64,000 nt of DNA from Malachius bipustulatus (GCA_910589415.1 OU342631.1:15562001-15626000); one strand, 5' to 3'; numbered from the stretch's first letter, positions 24,243-36,485 are shown. Notes: generated by a model not told the origin, from the letters alone. Numbers and translations are program-made.

Positions 24243-26075
24243 ACCAGGTCAGGTGATACCACAGCAATTCCGTGGGAGTTTGCTGAAGCAGACTGGGAAA
24301 GAGTAGGCTTTCCAAAACATTCTGATAACAATTATAATTGAACCTGGTTTCTCTGACTTCACAGAAAGATCCACCTACCCAGGAAAACTGTCGACTGGTT
24401 TCGATTCTAGGAGCTCCTAATATCAAACCTTGCAAAAAGTTTCTGGGAAGTACTGCTCCTATTTAATGTAGGAATTTATGGACTGCAATTCTGCAAAATT
24501 CGATTGGACCTGTCATGAATTGTCACATTGTTACTAAAATTGAATGAAATCGAGTATAGTAGTTCAGTTTGCAGACCGGTTAAAGACAGACCCAAGCAAT
24601 ATTTTTTAAACCAATTTTCTGGAGTCGATGGTCGTCAAAACGTGTAGTTCCTTCGAAGACATTATATTGTAATTTGTGCACGTTCTCAATAATTCTTGCC
24701 CTTTACGTCACATCTCACATGAACGGTCTAAAATTGTCGGTTATTTAATAATAATTGAGATCAAGCAGACCCTTTGCTTGCACTAGCAATTTATAGTCTG
24801 GTCAAATAGTTCAAGAATATTGTAAGAAACTACAGAACGGGGCTCCAGACCATTCTGATTTGAAGAGCGGCTTTCGCGATGAAATAACATCTCACAAATT
24901 GTTTTCGTTATCTCAAATACTTGAAATTTAATAAGACAGCTGAGCCACTAATTGTTAGTGTTGATTTAACCGGAGTAAGTTTTATGAAGGGAATTTAGTT
25001 AATAAGAAGTTGTGGGTATATTACAAAACAAAGTGTAGATAGTATCAGTGTTTCGCTTTATGAAATAAAAGCTGATAAGACATTCTTTTAATTGTGAAGT
25101 AGAGCACGTCTGGCAGTATTAGTACTCTTCTAGTGTATTATTAGATCCAAATTATAAAGACTTCAAATATGAAAAATTACAGTAAAAGGAAAACTAGCGT
25201 ACCTAGAAAAGTCTATTTATCTAGGATGCCTCTTATCTGCGCGACGTTTCTCTGTCTGCTTGTCTTTCTGTCTGTCCGTTTGTGAGCTTATTACTGGGAA
25301 ACTACTCATCCGATTTACATATTGTTTGCTCTCACATCTATCCATTGATTTGGTCAAGTTTCTGACCTTATTAGAACTAGTTCAGTTTGAGCATTAATAT
25401 TGGGATCCGACTACAGACGATGAAGCTGTCTGATTGTATTGTATTGGTATTGGTAACGAACATAGAAATAATTAGGATAAGAAATAATGGATAAGAGAAA
25501 ATTGTTTAGATTTTCAGTTGATAGATTTATCTCATTTCTTCTATAGAATCTAGCCATTATAGAGTTCATTGCTTCCAATAAAAATAATTCAGAGTGACTG
25601 GATTCAATAAAGTTTTGTAGACATAAAAAAAACTTGACAGACTCATCTCGAGGCAACCCGTGGATTCAAAGAAATACATTCGTAAATGAAACAGTTAATA
25701 TTGATGAAACAATTATTAATGGGTGTTCGTTGAAATTGTTTTACAAGAGAAACAGATCCCGAGACATCAATGAAAATGGGAAAATAAAGTGAGAAATGTT
25801 TGATTTTGATAATGAAGGTAAATGTTGAAACGGATTCACAGTTCTTTAAACAAACAGAAATTCATTGGAGTAGGTATGTATGTCGAAATCGAGGGTAATT
25901 TTGAAATTTAAGAGGTAAATTTTCATCAGTTCATTCATCACCTAAGCTGCTGAAATATAATCACTCTGACACCATAAGGTAATTTGTAAATTTTTACAAA
26001 GTGTTGGTATTGCATAATTATCTAGCTATTCATTGAAGAAAAAGTAATTAACCTTAAGGAGTGTAAGGAAACAAA
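24243..26075. other. Unassigned AT-rich DNA
   Basis: No gene or repeat boundary is supported. Small ORFs have no recognisable motif. Confidence 0.4.
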
Positions 26076-26262
26076 ATTCAAGACAATTTTCCAAGGCCAA
26101 GGAAGGTTTTATTATCGCAAAAAAACAATAATGAGTTTAGTTTTTATTGTGACAGGATGTTGATGTTGACTGGAAAAAGCTTGGGAGGTAAGATTGATCT
26201 TTGATGAACACAATCATCAGAATTCTCGGAATTCGCTGGCTCTACTAGATTAACCACAACGA
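26076..26262 (-). pseudogene. Diverged duplicate of a coding tail, copy 1
   Basis: The minus strand reads VVNLVEP, ENSDD, SILPPKLFPVNI and then a stop. The second copy at 26590-26989 encodes nearly the same peptide. Protein-level similarity across diverged DNA indicates that this was once coding, probably the C-terminus of a mobile-element protein. The family was not recognised. In this copy only the last ~45 codons match. Confidence 0.5.
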
Positions 26263-26589
26263 GGCGCTAAACAAGCTGGATGACAAGAAATCGGTGCAGA
26301 AATTATGGGATCCCGCATATTTCAGGAATACCAGATCACGCAAGGAGCTGGTAGATGCAAAACTTCATACCAGGGAACCATTTTGTGGTTGGTCTAACAA
26401 AGCTCTTCACGAAGAAAGCTCTTTCCATTGCAGAAAAAGTAATTAGCCTAGAAGTTTTTTCGGGACGAGCAGGAAGGTCTCTTGAGTGTCAGAAAGAAAA
26501 AATGAGCTATATTCCATCAAAAAACCTCAGCAGACATCATACGGTACGTCGCCGAAGGAAAGCCCGTTGTGGTTGTTGAACTTGGAGCA

Positions 26590-26989
26590 CAATTTTCTAA
26601 GACCAAGGAAGGGGAAAACAGTATTGGAAAAAAAGGAAAAACAGTAATGGGTTTATTTTTCATTCAACAGATTTTTTGATGTTGACTGGAAAAAGATTGG
26701 GAGGTAAGATTGATCCCTGCAGAATATAATCATCAGAATTGTCGGAATCTACTGGCTGTACTACATTAACAACTCTGTTCTGCATGTGGACTGTTACGAA
26801 GTCTATAGGGTCAGTCGTTTGAGCGATTTTTGAGCCCTGAACTTGTGAGTACGTTCTTTTGGTACCTTCTTTAATTAAGTCTACCAAGACCAAGATAATG
26901 AGCCTGTAGTTGATGGGACAGCACACGTTTGGATTTTTACTCGAGAGAAAAATTCCTACCTGTCCATGGAGATAATCACAAGTGACCAC
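26590..26989 (-). pseudogene. Unknown ORF (109 codons) with duplicated C-terminal tail, copy 2
   Basis: An open frame at 26660-26989 ends in RVVNVVQPVDSDNSDD, ILQGSILPPNLFPVNI, KKSVE. The last third matches copy 1 at 26076-26262 in the same frame, and similarity also covers the non-coding sequence after the stop. The N-terminal two thirds match nothing I recognise: no Cys clusters, no DDE or RT motifs. It may be the terminal fragment of a gag-like or transposase protein. It is listed as a relic because it has no evident start context and sits beside its own broken duplicate. Confidence 0.4.
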
Positions 26990-27605
26990 GCATCAGTGAA
27001 ATGACGTTCGGTTGAAATTCAAAAATTTAATTTCGTTAAGACAAAATACTAAAACAGTTGTACTCCTTTCTCTAAAAAGATACAATACGTCCAAAATAAG
27101 TTGGCCGTTTGAGGAGGGAGTATTTTGCCTTTTACCTTCAATATCTGGAAAACTTTTACAAATTATTAACTGGACTACCTATACCCTGCTATAGCCACGC
27201 CTGAAATCTGTAATGACCAATACAGCACATTTCTAATACAACCCGTATTCAACAGTACAATTCTCAGAACCAGAGGCCAAGTTATTCTGGTCCTATTGTA
27301 CATGCACGGGAAAAGATATAAAGAGATAGAATTTAGATAAGGTAAGCGTCTTCCCTCAACGCTTTACTCTCCCAGTCCCGCGTCCTAGGTACACGCTTCT
27401 CTTCTTTAGACCAATCCCAAGACCTTGTCGTCAATATTGCTAAATAAGGAGTTCCACGTAACTCTTCGAGTTCCACGTAGATTTTTTGTGCGCGCGGTGC
27501 ACCTCTCAGGTGAATATTTTCTGCACTGATCAAAGCGTACGTGAATTTACTTATACTTTTAAGAAAAAGGTGGCTATGAATTTTAGCTCAAGAAAACAAT
27601 TCTAT
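26990..27605. other. Unassigned DNA
   Basis: Nothing recognisable. It forms the left flank of family H copy D. Confidence 0.4.
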
Positions 27606-27744
27606 TAGTGTATTTTTTAATAAAAAAATACACTATTGAGGACGACATCACTTTTCGAAAATCATCCAAACTCATCAAATGTCCACCGATCATGACCCCC
27701 AGATCACGAAAAAGTGGTTTTCCAAAATTCACCTGCCCACGATA

Positions 27745-28499
27745 TACAGGGTGTCCCAAGATTTCTTTATCAAAGGATATCCGCGTTATTTAAAAAAAAA
27801 AAACAAATGAAATTCGGAAAATTTCAACCATACCCCTAAGGCTTTGCAGCTGCACCCTCAATGCTGCTTTATGACTTTCCACCCCTAAGTAATCATCCCC
27901 TACTTTTTTTTTTCAAATGACACCCCCATATTTTTTTTGCTCGGCAGAATTGTTGACTTCTTTCTGAATACAATGTCACAAGATTTTTTTAAATCCAGAC
28001 ATATCTAGCACGCCGAAAACAATATAATATCATAACAAACGAGGGTTGTCAAGGAGTTGTAATTTCTTGTTTTTTGTGTTAATGTTTCCTCCAACCACCT
28101 TAACTAGTAATACCGGTGTTACTGGATTAGGCGTTAATAATAATAATTGCGTCTGTGGTTTTAATGTCATATTAAATGTTAATTATTACTCCTTGACGAC
28201 CCTCGTTTGTTATGGTATTATATTGTTTTCGGCGTGCTAGATATGTCTCGAATTAAAAAAATCGTGTGACATTGTATTCAGAAAGAAGTCAACAATCCTG
28301 TCGAGCAAAAATAATATGGGGGTGTCATTTGAAAAAAAAAAGTAGGGGATGATTACTTAGGGGTAGAAAGACGTAAAGCGGCATTGAGGGTGCAGCTGCA
28401 AAGCCTTAGGGGTATGGTTGAAATTTCCCGAATTTCATTTGTTTATTTTTTTAAACAACGCGGATATCCCTTGATAAAGAAATCTTGGGACACCCTGTA
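27745..28499. mobile_element. Foldback MITE, TACAGGGTGTCCC type
   Basis: The arms begin TACAGGGTGTCCCAAGATTT at 27745 and mirror at 28499. They pair for roughly 300 bp, through GGATATCCGCGTT, GGCTTTGCAGCTGCACCCTC, CCCCTACTTTTTTTTTCAAA-like sequence and ACAAACGAGGGT. The ~130-bp centre is unpaired. If the terminal TA is the target duplication, the element starts CAGGGTG and fits the TA-inserting IS630-Tc1-mariner pattern. Non-coding. A truncated end of this family sits in copy A at 13577. Confidence 0.85.
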
Positions 28500-28501
28500 T
28501 A

Positions 28502-29062
28502 TACAGGGTGTTAGTTAAGTACGGGGCCAAACTCCAAGGGGTGCTTCCTTGAGTGATTTTAAGAAGAAAAGTTCAAATAAACATGGGTCCGAAAATGCAT
28601 ATTTTTCAAGATACAGGGTGTCAAACTTTAAAAAAAAATTCGAAGTTTCGTGAATATAGAGATATTCACGAGAAACTCTTTCAATCAATTTTGTTGAAAT
28701 TTTGCAGTTCTGTTTGTAATAACAAGAGGGTAATTTAGCCCCAATTAGATTAAAATTATTAATTCCAGTGGCGTCCCGGAAGACAGTCTAACTAATATTT
28801 TTGATTAAAAAATTGGGCGTCACTGACTTTTTTTTTAATTTTGTATTTTTTTCGAATTAAGCAACTAGAAATACAACTATTTTATCTCTTGAGTTTTTTT
28901 CATATCTTGCTTTGTTTTCGAGAAAAAAAAAATAAAAGTTTGACACCCTGTATCTTGAAAAATATGCATTTTCGGACCCATTTTTATTTGAACTTTTCTT
29001 CTTAAAATCACTCAAGGAAGCACCCCTTGGAGTTTGGCCCCGTACTTAACTAACACCCTGTA
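28502..29062. mobile_element. Foldback MITE, TACAGGGTGTTAG type
   Basis: Inverted arms of about 138 bp start TACAGGGTGTTAGTTAAGTA at 28502 and mirror at 29062, including CCAAGGGGTGCTTCCTTGAG and a second internal ACAGGGTGTCAAAC. The two MITEs are separated by only 2 bp. The TA flanks fit a TA-duplicating transposase of the Tc1-mariner type. A smaller palindrome (GTTTCGTGAATAT...) lies in the centre near 28640-28672. Non-coding. Confidence 0.85.
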
Positions 29063-30682
29063 TTTTATACGAAATTTTATACGAAATTTCGATTTTCAAA
29101 ACGCTCCTGTAGCTTCATCTTTGAAGATTAGTGAACGAAATTTTGGATCCTTATAAAACTTTGGAATGATGTTGGATTTTCGTTGAAAAAGTTTCAAAAG
29201 TCGAGTCACTTCTACAGGGTGTCCCTTCAAAATTCCAGAAATCCGGTTCTTGTGGTATCATTTCAGGTCGCAGTTTTCAATCTAGGAGGCTGAAATTTTT
29301 GTGGGAGTAAGATATCCACAAGGAGTGGTCTGGTATTGCACTTGAGCAAAATCGGCCAAACCGTTTCAAAATGGCAGCCATTTGAATTTTTGGAAAATTT
29401 GCTATTTTTGAGTCCCTGTATGAGCAAGATGGCAATAAAACTTTAAAATAAAATTAACAAGATTGGAAGAAAACTATTTGAAATTTGAATTAAAGCAATA
29501 AAATTGGCATTATTAATATTAATAAGCCAGTGGCGTGGGTAGGAAAAGGGTAAAAATGTCTAAATTTCTATAACCGTTTATGAGTTCATTTTTAAAGAAA
29601 TTGAACTGAAATTTTCACAGTAGGCAAGTACACTAATATCCTGTAACCCTTAAAAGTTTCAAGAAATAAATAAGAAAAATGGCGGAGATATTAATATTTT
29701 TTTCATATGATGTTTATTTCTCTAAAATTTTAAAACCGCTGCTGTAGCTTCATATTTAAGGATTATGAAAGAAATTTTTTACCCTTGCGAAACTTCGAAA
29801 TGACATTTGATTTTCGTAAAAAAATTTCCTAAAGCTGCGTTATTTCTACAGGCTGTCCCTCCAAATTAAAAATAAAAACCGTCTATGAGGCACGGTTTCT
29901 GGTCGCAGTTTTCAATCTAGGGGGCTGAAATTTTTTTATGAGTAAGATAGCCGCAAGAAGTCGTCTGGTACTGTATTTGAGTAAAATAGAACCGTTTCAA
30001 AATGGCGGCCTTTTCAATTTGAGAAAAAATTGCCAAATTTGGAACCTTTATAATACCTACCTATCTATAAGCAAGTTAGAAAAACAAATTTAAACCAAAT
30101 TAACACGATTGGAAGAAAATTATTTTAAATTTGAGTTTATGCAGTAAAATTTGCATATTTTTCATTAATAAGCCGGTGGCGTGGGTAGGAAAAGGGTAAA
30201 AATGGCTAAATTTCTATAACCGTTTATGAACCTTTTTTGAAGGAATTGAGCTGAAGTTTTTCCAGTAGACAACTACACGAATAACCCCTAACTTTGAAAA
30301 ATTTCAAGAAGCAAATAAGAAAAATGGCGGAGATATTCGAATATTTTTACATGATGTTTATTCCTCTAAAATTTCAAATGTTCGGTTTTCAAAATTCCCC
30401 TTTCACTTTTTGCGAATTTATTAAAGGTAGTGTAAAGAATAGTATTTTATAAGTAAAGTTAGCCAGTGGCGGACACAGGAAAAAGGATTTTTTTTTTTAA
30501 TTTGCCAATTTTTTTTTTTTTTTGTTAAATTTAAAAATCCATTCTAATTTTCACAGTAAACAACCACGCTATAACGACCTGATTATGGAAAATTTCAGAA
30601 AGCCAATTTAAAAAGCGGTGAAAATATTTATAATTGAATCGCATAAAAATACACTATTTCTGCGATTGATGCGCAAGAAGGT

Positions 30683-32879
30683 TTTTTTGATGTAAGGTAC
30701 GCGTAAATAAATTTTAACGCCATAAATTTTATTACACTTTCTACGATAGAAACAAAATTTGGCAATAAGGTCTAGCTATAATTTGAATAAGATTTGAGAA
30801 TTATGTTTGATTAGATAATATTTTTGTCTGAAGAACTTGACAGAAAATAATAAAACGTAAATATTCAATTATGAATAAGTAAATTTTGAGACTCTCTTTA
30901 CCTAAATGCGTGTATTTTTATAAAATTTAATTATTATGAGTAAAAACAATTATTCTCGTCTCATAATAATTGGTAAATTAGCTAAAGCTTTTAGCACCAG
31001 AAATAACACTTCTTCTGGTACTTACTTACAGTGGATATTTCTATAGTGCAAATATAAAGCTCAGATGAGAATAGAAGGGAGAAGAAAGAGAGAACTTTCT
31101 AGACTTTGAAAAGTTCAGAAAACTACACAATTCTTGGTTGTATTCAATTAGTTAATTAAGCCGAATTCAAATACGGTAGAACCATAAGTTTGTGTTTATA
31201 TCTTTCGCAAGGGTAAACAGTGAGTTCTCTCCGATAACATTTTCGCCATCCCTGAGCAATTATGGAATTGCTTCGCGTCAATAAAATATTTAACTTTGTT
31301 AGGAGGCGAATTGCATGAGAAAACATAATGAACACTAGAAAATTGCCACTGTATACTACTTATTCATTCCTTCATGAGTTCATTTCTTGTTCCTTTATAG
31401 CTTGGCGGTAATAAAATGTTTCTCTCGCGCATTGCACAGAGAACAAAGAAATAGAAATTAAATTTCTGGGCTATTATTTCTCAACCTCTACAGGCAGCAA
31501 TTAGATCTTAGGGCAGATGCAGAGGAAGCGCCTCAAAAGATTTATCGGAATGACCAGATATATTGGCTATGAAGAAGCAGCCACCTACACGAGTGAACTC
31601 CTCTGTAACTTACTTCTACAGCATCTAAACCTAATAAAACTTTATTTTTCTCGTGAAATATTCAAGGGCGCTCTTTATACGTTTATAAAAGAGTACCACA
31701 TAAAGTTCCAAGAACAAAAACTAATCTATTGATCCTTATAATTTGTTCTCATGAATGTATTCTAAGGATGTAAAAATTATCCTTTCAAAAATTATATTGC
31801 CTTTATTAAACCGCCTGTGGGAACAAATATTTTTAGAAACGCAACCAGGTATAATATACCTACCAAACTACATAACAATGAAATAAACATATCCAATATG
31901 TATGTAGAATTTATGATATGGTCTCGGTTTAGCTACTGGAGTCCTAAAAACACTTACACAACAAGCCTGATTTGTTACGGGAACGGCTTTTCTGAATTTA
32001 TAGCTTAAATGCTTTTTCGTAAGAAATCGCGCAATTTTTCATTAACTTTACTCGCAAACGAGTTTCCAGCTTTATTTTGATGATAAATTTATTTCACAGT
32101 ATCGTAAGTTCAAGTTTCTTAGAGCGGTTACTCTGCATTATTTAAATGCTAGACGGAAAGAATCACTCTGGGTAAAAATCTAAGCTGCAAATCTCTGAAG
32201 TAAACAAGGAAAAACCGACCGTTCACCCTAATTTATCCGAGTGTCGTCTAAATCGCTTAGCGTTCTAATTTATACTTATGACAATTGCGGACCATTGAAT
32301 ATACGAGTATGTACTTGGTGTTAACTTTTCTAGCTTTCATATCGATTTTTCTAGTCCATAAACTTCCAACATCTTCACTCTAATGGAGTCTATATATTTT
32401 AAAAAATTGCACACATTGTGAGCAGTGTGGCATTTAATTTTCTTGTAAATATTATTATTATTGTTATTTTGTTATCTTTTTGTCAGTGTGCTTTTATTTA
32501 TAGATGTGCTCCCAGATACTAAAATTAAACACTCCATTTCTGGGTTTTTCCAAACAGTTGGTATACTACATATCTTTACAGATGGTCAAGGGTAATATAA
32601 CGCAAGTGTATAGAAGAAAGAAGAATAGATGTTAATTTAAAAAAAAAAATCAACAGATTTTCGGTTCATACGATTTTCTTATACCGAATGGCATGGAAAA
32701 CAATACGGCGGCCTTAATAAGAAACAGAAAAGTTTCCTATCGTTATGCGCAAATAATCCATAGAGTATCTTGAACGATTCCCGTACACCAAGTAATTTCA
32801 TAAATATTATTTATATTCGCGGGGTGGGTCCTTTTGAAATTTAGCCCGTGCTCAACTAACAAGTAGGTACTTTCTATAA
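30683..32879. other. Unassigned AT-rich DNA
   Basis: No gene is supported. Short ORFs at 31517-31732 and 31817-32008 show no motif. Confidence 0.4.
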
Positions 32880-32885
32880 ATTTTT

Positions 32886-34519
32886 TTTTTAGCTCTTTTT
32901 CTTAATTTAGCTCTTTCTTCTGCTCAATTTCCGTTCTGTTGGAAGTTATCTAGGGTGATACCTGTCTTTAAAAAAGGAGACAGGAGTCAGATCACCAACT
33001 ATAGACAAATCTGCATTCTACCTAACTTTGGAAAGGTGTTTGAGGAGGTTATATATAGGGTGCTCTATCCTCATGTCAGATTTCTTATATCATCATGTCA
33101 ACATGGCTTCATGAGTGGTCGCTCGACGATCACTAATCTGTTCACCTTTACACAATATACCTCTGAAGCTTTGGATTCTCACTCTCAAGTGGATGTGGTC
33201 TATATGGACTTCTCTAAGGCTTTTGATAGAGTTGACCATGGCTTACTTCTCTCCAAACTCTCCTCATTTGGCCTCTCCGATGCCCTTATAGATTTTCTCT
33301 CTAATTACTTCGCTCACAGACGTCAATATGTGTCCTACGGTGGTTCCAACTCCCCTGAATACCCTGTTACTTCTGGTGTCTTTCAGGGTTCTAAATTGGG
33401 TCCAATCTTTTTCAATTTATTTATAAATGACATTGTTGAGGGTATTGAGGTCGATAATCTATTATATGCTGACGATTTGAAGATCCTTTGTAAGATTCAT
33501 TCATTAGACGATTGTTTAAGACTTCAACGTTCCATCGATCGTATTAACACTTGGTGCAATAAAAATTTACTTCCTCTTAATACCTCCAAATGCTATACCA
33601 TGTCTTTCAGTCTTAAACATACTCTGACCCAGTTTTCATACACTATTGATGGACACCCTGTTAAGAAGGTTACGGAATTCATGGATCTTGGTGTAATATT
33701 TGATCCCAAGCTCTCATTCAGCAAACACATTGACTATGCAGCCACCTCTGCATTTAGATTGCTAGGCTTTATTATTCGCAATTCAATAGATTTTGGAAAC
33801 ATTCTTACCCTCATAACTCTCTTTCGAGCTATTGTCTTGCCTAGACTGGAATATGGCAGTGTGATTTGGTCTCCTGGTTACAAATATCACCTTCTCAGCC
33901 TGGAACGCGTGCAGCGTCGTTTTTTAAAGTTCCTATATCGTAAGAGGACGGGCTCATATCCTGTACAGGGCTACCCTGAGTCTGAACTTCTGATAGAATT
34001 TGATTTTAGAAGTTTGGAGGACAGGCGTGCGTATATGTTTGTGCGCTTTCTTTGGGGACTGTTAAATGGACATATCGATTCTCCTTTTATCCTGTCCCAA
34101 ATCTCCCTTAATGTTCCTCAGGTTGCTCTTAGGCGGCAACAGTTCTTGAGGGTGAGAACCCCGAGGACTAACACTCTTGTCTTCTCTCCACTGCATCGAA
34201 TGTGTGACTGTGCTAATCAGCATGCTGACAGCCTTGATGTTTTCTTTTGCAATGCTCAACAGATTAAAAGATATTTCTTAAGCTTGGACTCAGTCTGACC
34301 AGGATTTGCTGCCGCGTGTTTGCCAAATCTCGCAGTTCATTCTGTTTGATGTATATCTTCTTACATGATTTTTTACAATTTTATTTTATACCTTGGCTTT
34401 TACTTTTTTGTATTATATTGTATGTTTATTTGTAGAGCTGAAATTCTATGTAACTCAGCAGTTATTCACACCCTTTGTATGGCATGTGCTGTTGGGTGGA
34501 TGTAGATAAATAAATAAAA
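32886..34519 (+). mobile_element. 5'-truncated LINE of the Jockey/CR1 group
   Basis: The insertion begins inside the reverse-transcriptase coding region. In-frame residues upstream of 32955 read FLNLALSSAQFPFCWKLSR, matching the usual lead-in to the first RT block. After the stop at 34298 comes about 200 bp of 3' UTR and a short ATAAATAAATAAA tail ending near 34519, typical of LINEs that finish in a simple repeat instead of a long poly(A). The 5' truncation is typical of incomplete target-primed reverse transcription. Family H copy B starts at 34520, directly after the tail, so a target-site duplication could not be identified. Confidence 0.9.
32955..34298 (+). CDS. Reverse transcriptase (C-terminal part of LINE ORF2), intact frame
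   Basis: This open frame of 447 codons encodes an RNA-directed DNA polymerase of a non-LTR retrotransposon. Visible in order are IPVFKKGDRSQITNYR (RT block 1, residues 2-17), QHGFMSGRSTITNL, the motif A region DFSKAFDRVDH with the first catalytic Asp (about residue 84), SGVFQGSKLGPIFF (block 4, F replacing the usual P), and YADDLKI with the catalytic Asp pair (about residue 173). A C-terminal region without RNase H follows. The true reading frame is open upstream to about 32880. The position given is a GTG codon and not a real start, because the element lost its 5' part, including the endonuclease. With no stops or frameshifts it is the youngest-looking coding sequence in the window, yet it cannot move by itself. 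Confidence 0.9.
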   Translation: MIPVFKKGDRSQITNYRQICILPNFGKVFEEVIYRVLYPHVRFLISSCQHGFMSGRSTITNLFTFTQYTSEALDSHSQVDVVYMDFSKAFDRVDHGLLLSKLSSFGLSDALIDFLSNYFAHRRQYVSYGGSNSPEYPVTSGVFQGSKLGPIFFNLFINDIVEGIEVDNLLYADDLKILCKIHSLDDCLRLQRSIDRINTWCNKNLLPLNTSKCYTMSFSLKHTLTQFSYTIDGHPVKKVTEFMDLGVIFDPKLSFSKHIDYAATSAFRLLGFIIRNSIDFGNILTLITLFRAIVLPRLEYGSVIWSPGYKYHLLSLERVQRRFLKFLYRKRTGSYPVQGYPESELLIEFDFRSLEDRRAYMFVRFLWGLLNGHIDSPFILSQISLNVPQVALRRQQFLRVRTPRTNTLVFSPLHRMCDCANQHADSLDVFFCNAQQIKRYFLSLDSV

Positions 34520-35092
34520 CCTTCTTGCGCATCAATCGCATAAAGAGTGTATTTTTATGCGATTCAACTATGAAAATTTTTGCCGCCTTTTAAATTGGCT
34601 TTCTGAATTTTTCAATAGTCAGGTCGAATTTGCGTAGTGGTTTACTGTGAAAATTTCATTTCATTTCGTTTGAAAGCGTGCCGTAAAATAGATTTTTACA
34701 TAATAAACCAAAAAAAAATTGGCAAAATTTAACAATTTCGTCTCTTGTCCTATATACCCGCCACTGACTAACTTTAAAAAGTTACAGGCGAGTTCTGAAA
34801 ACCGAACATTTGAAATTTTAGAGAAATAAACATCATGTAAAAAAATTCGAAAAACTCCGCCATTTCTCTTATTTGCTTCTTTAAATTTTGGAGAGTTACA
34901 AGCTATTAGTGTAGTTGTCTACTCCGAAAATTTCAGGTAAATTCCCTCAAAAATGTGCTGTTAATCAATTAAAGAAATTTAGCCATTTTTACCATTTTCT
35001 TACCCACGCCACTACTAGCTTACTAATGAAAATAATAAAAATTTTATTGCATTAATTCAAATTTCAAATCATTTTAGTCCAATCTTGTTAAT

Positions 35093-35302
35093 AAAGGTTT
35101 GTAGGAGTTTTTATTTTCTGCAATTGTTGGGGTTGGCAGGAGCAGCCATATCTGCATGGGTGGTCTCGCCATAGCCGAGCGCGATGAAAACGGTGCGCTG
35201 GTCTGGTGCTGGTGCTGGTTTTAAATCAAGCAGTCCCGGTCTGAATATTACATTCAATCGTTGTTATTAAACAAGCCTTTAATTGTCATCCTGATTATTT
35301 TG
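35093..35302. mobile_element. ~200-bp insertion in unit 1 of copy B
   Basis: Compared with unit 2 and with copies C and D, about 200 bp of unrelated, GC-richer sequence lies between AATCTTGTTAAT and GTGAAAAGTTTTCTTTC. Its ends show a weak inverted repeat (ATAAAGGTTTGT against ACAAGCCTTTAAT). Class unknown: a small MITE or a short solo LTR are both possible. Confidence 0.45.
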
Positions 35303-36327
35303 TTGTGAAAAGTTTTCTTTCTATATTGCTTATACAGGGACTAAAAGATAGCCTTTTTCCCTAAAATTCAAAAAGCCGCCATTTTGAAACGGCTCGATCG
35401 ATTTTGCTCAAAAAATGCAATACCAGACCACTACTTGTAGATAATATCTTCCTCCCATAAAAATTTCAGCCTCCTAGATTGAAAACTGCTACCAGAAAAC
35501 CGTGTCACAGGACCGGATGTTTCGAAATTTTAAAGGACACCCTGTAGAAGTAACGCGACTTTTGAAAAAATTTTCAACGAAAATTTAACGTCATCCCGAA
35601 GTTTCACAAGAGTAAAAAATTTCTTCCACTAATCTTGAAAGATGAAGCTACTAGAGCGTTTTTAAAATTTTAGAGAAATTTACATCATGTAAAATAAATT
35701 TAAATATCTCCGCCATTTTTGTTATTTGATCCTTGAAATTTGAAGATTAAAGAGTATTAGTATTATAATTGTCTACTGTAAAAATTTTAGTTCAATTCCT
35801 TCAAAAATGTGCTCAAAAACTGTTATAGAAATTAAGCCACTTTCACTCTTTTCCTACCCACGCCACTGGCTTATTAATGGAAAAAATTCAAATTTTTTTG
35901 CATTAACTCAAATTTCAATTAATTTTCTTTCAATCCTGTTAACTTGATGTGAAAGTTTTTTTGCCATCTTGCTCATACAGGAATTCAAAAAATAGTAAAT
36001 TTTCCGAAAATTCAAATGGTCGCCATTTTGAAACGGCTCGGCCGATTTTGCTCAAGTGCAATACCAGACCACTCCTTGTGGACATCTTACTCTCACAAAA
36101 ATTTCAGCCCCCTAGATTGAAAACTGCGGCCAGAAACCGTGCCTCAAAGTCCGGATTTGGGGAACTTTGAAAGGACACCCTGTAGAAGTAACGGGACTTT
36201 TGGAATTTTTTTCAACGAAAATCTAAAGTCATTCCTCAGCTTTACAAGAATCCAAAATTTCATTCACTGATCTTGAAAGATAAAGCTACAGGAGCGTTTT
36301 GAAAATCGAAAAATCGTGATTTTGGAG

Positions 36328-36330
<3 letters not shown>

Positions 36331-36382
<52 letters not shown>
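36331..36382. repeat. (TA)n microsatellite, left part of the copy B tract
   Basis: Nearly pure TA repeats. The matching right part is at 37842-37860, so the Penelope pair sits within one original tract. Confidence 0.95.
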
Positions 36383-36386
<4 letters not shown>

Positions 36387-36485
36387 TAATAGAAGTAATT
36401 GCCAAATAAATATATTAATGGAAAATTGTTAAGGGCTATAGGCAAAAGTCTTTTCTTAAAGTGTGGTCTTTATTATAATATCAAC

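Larger units (their letters stand above)
27606..30682 (-). mobile_element. Family H copy D, with two MITEs at the TA site
   Basis: In plus-strand order it starts with the terminal palindrome TAGTGTATTTTTTAATAAAA... (27606-27635). About 100 bp follow, matching the other copies (CCACCGATCATGACCCCC), up to GATATA. There two complete MITEs (27745-28499 and 28502-29062) replace the long (TA)n tract. Family H resumes with TTTCGATTTTCAAAACGCTC and two tandem units of about 635 bp (conserved GCT(C/G)CTGTAGCTTCAT at 29103 and 29738). It ends with the other hairpin and GCGCAAGAAGG at 30682. Without the MITEs it is about 1.76 kb. No ORF spans it. The flanking bases are T on the left and T on the right. 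Confidence 0.8.

Noticed and set aside
23424..24435. 129- and 150-codon minus-strand ORFs
   Set aside because: The first reads through a foldback arm and its flank. The second is antisense to the LINE Cys-motif fragment, which is the better explanation.
36320..36400. ORFs made of tyrosine and isoleucine runs
   Set aside because: They are translations of the (TA)n microsatellite. The same applies near 13950, 37850 and 62020.
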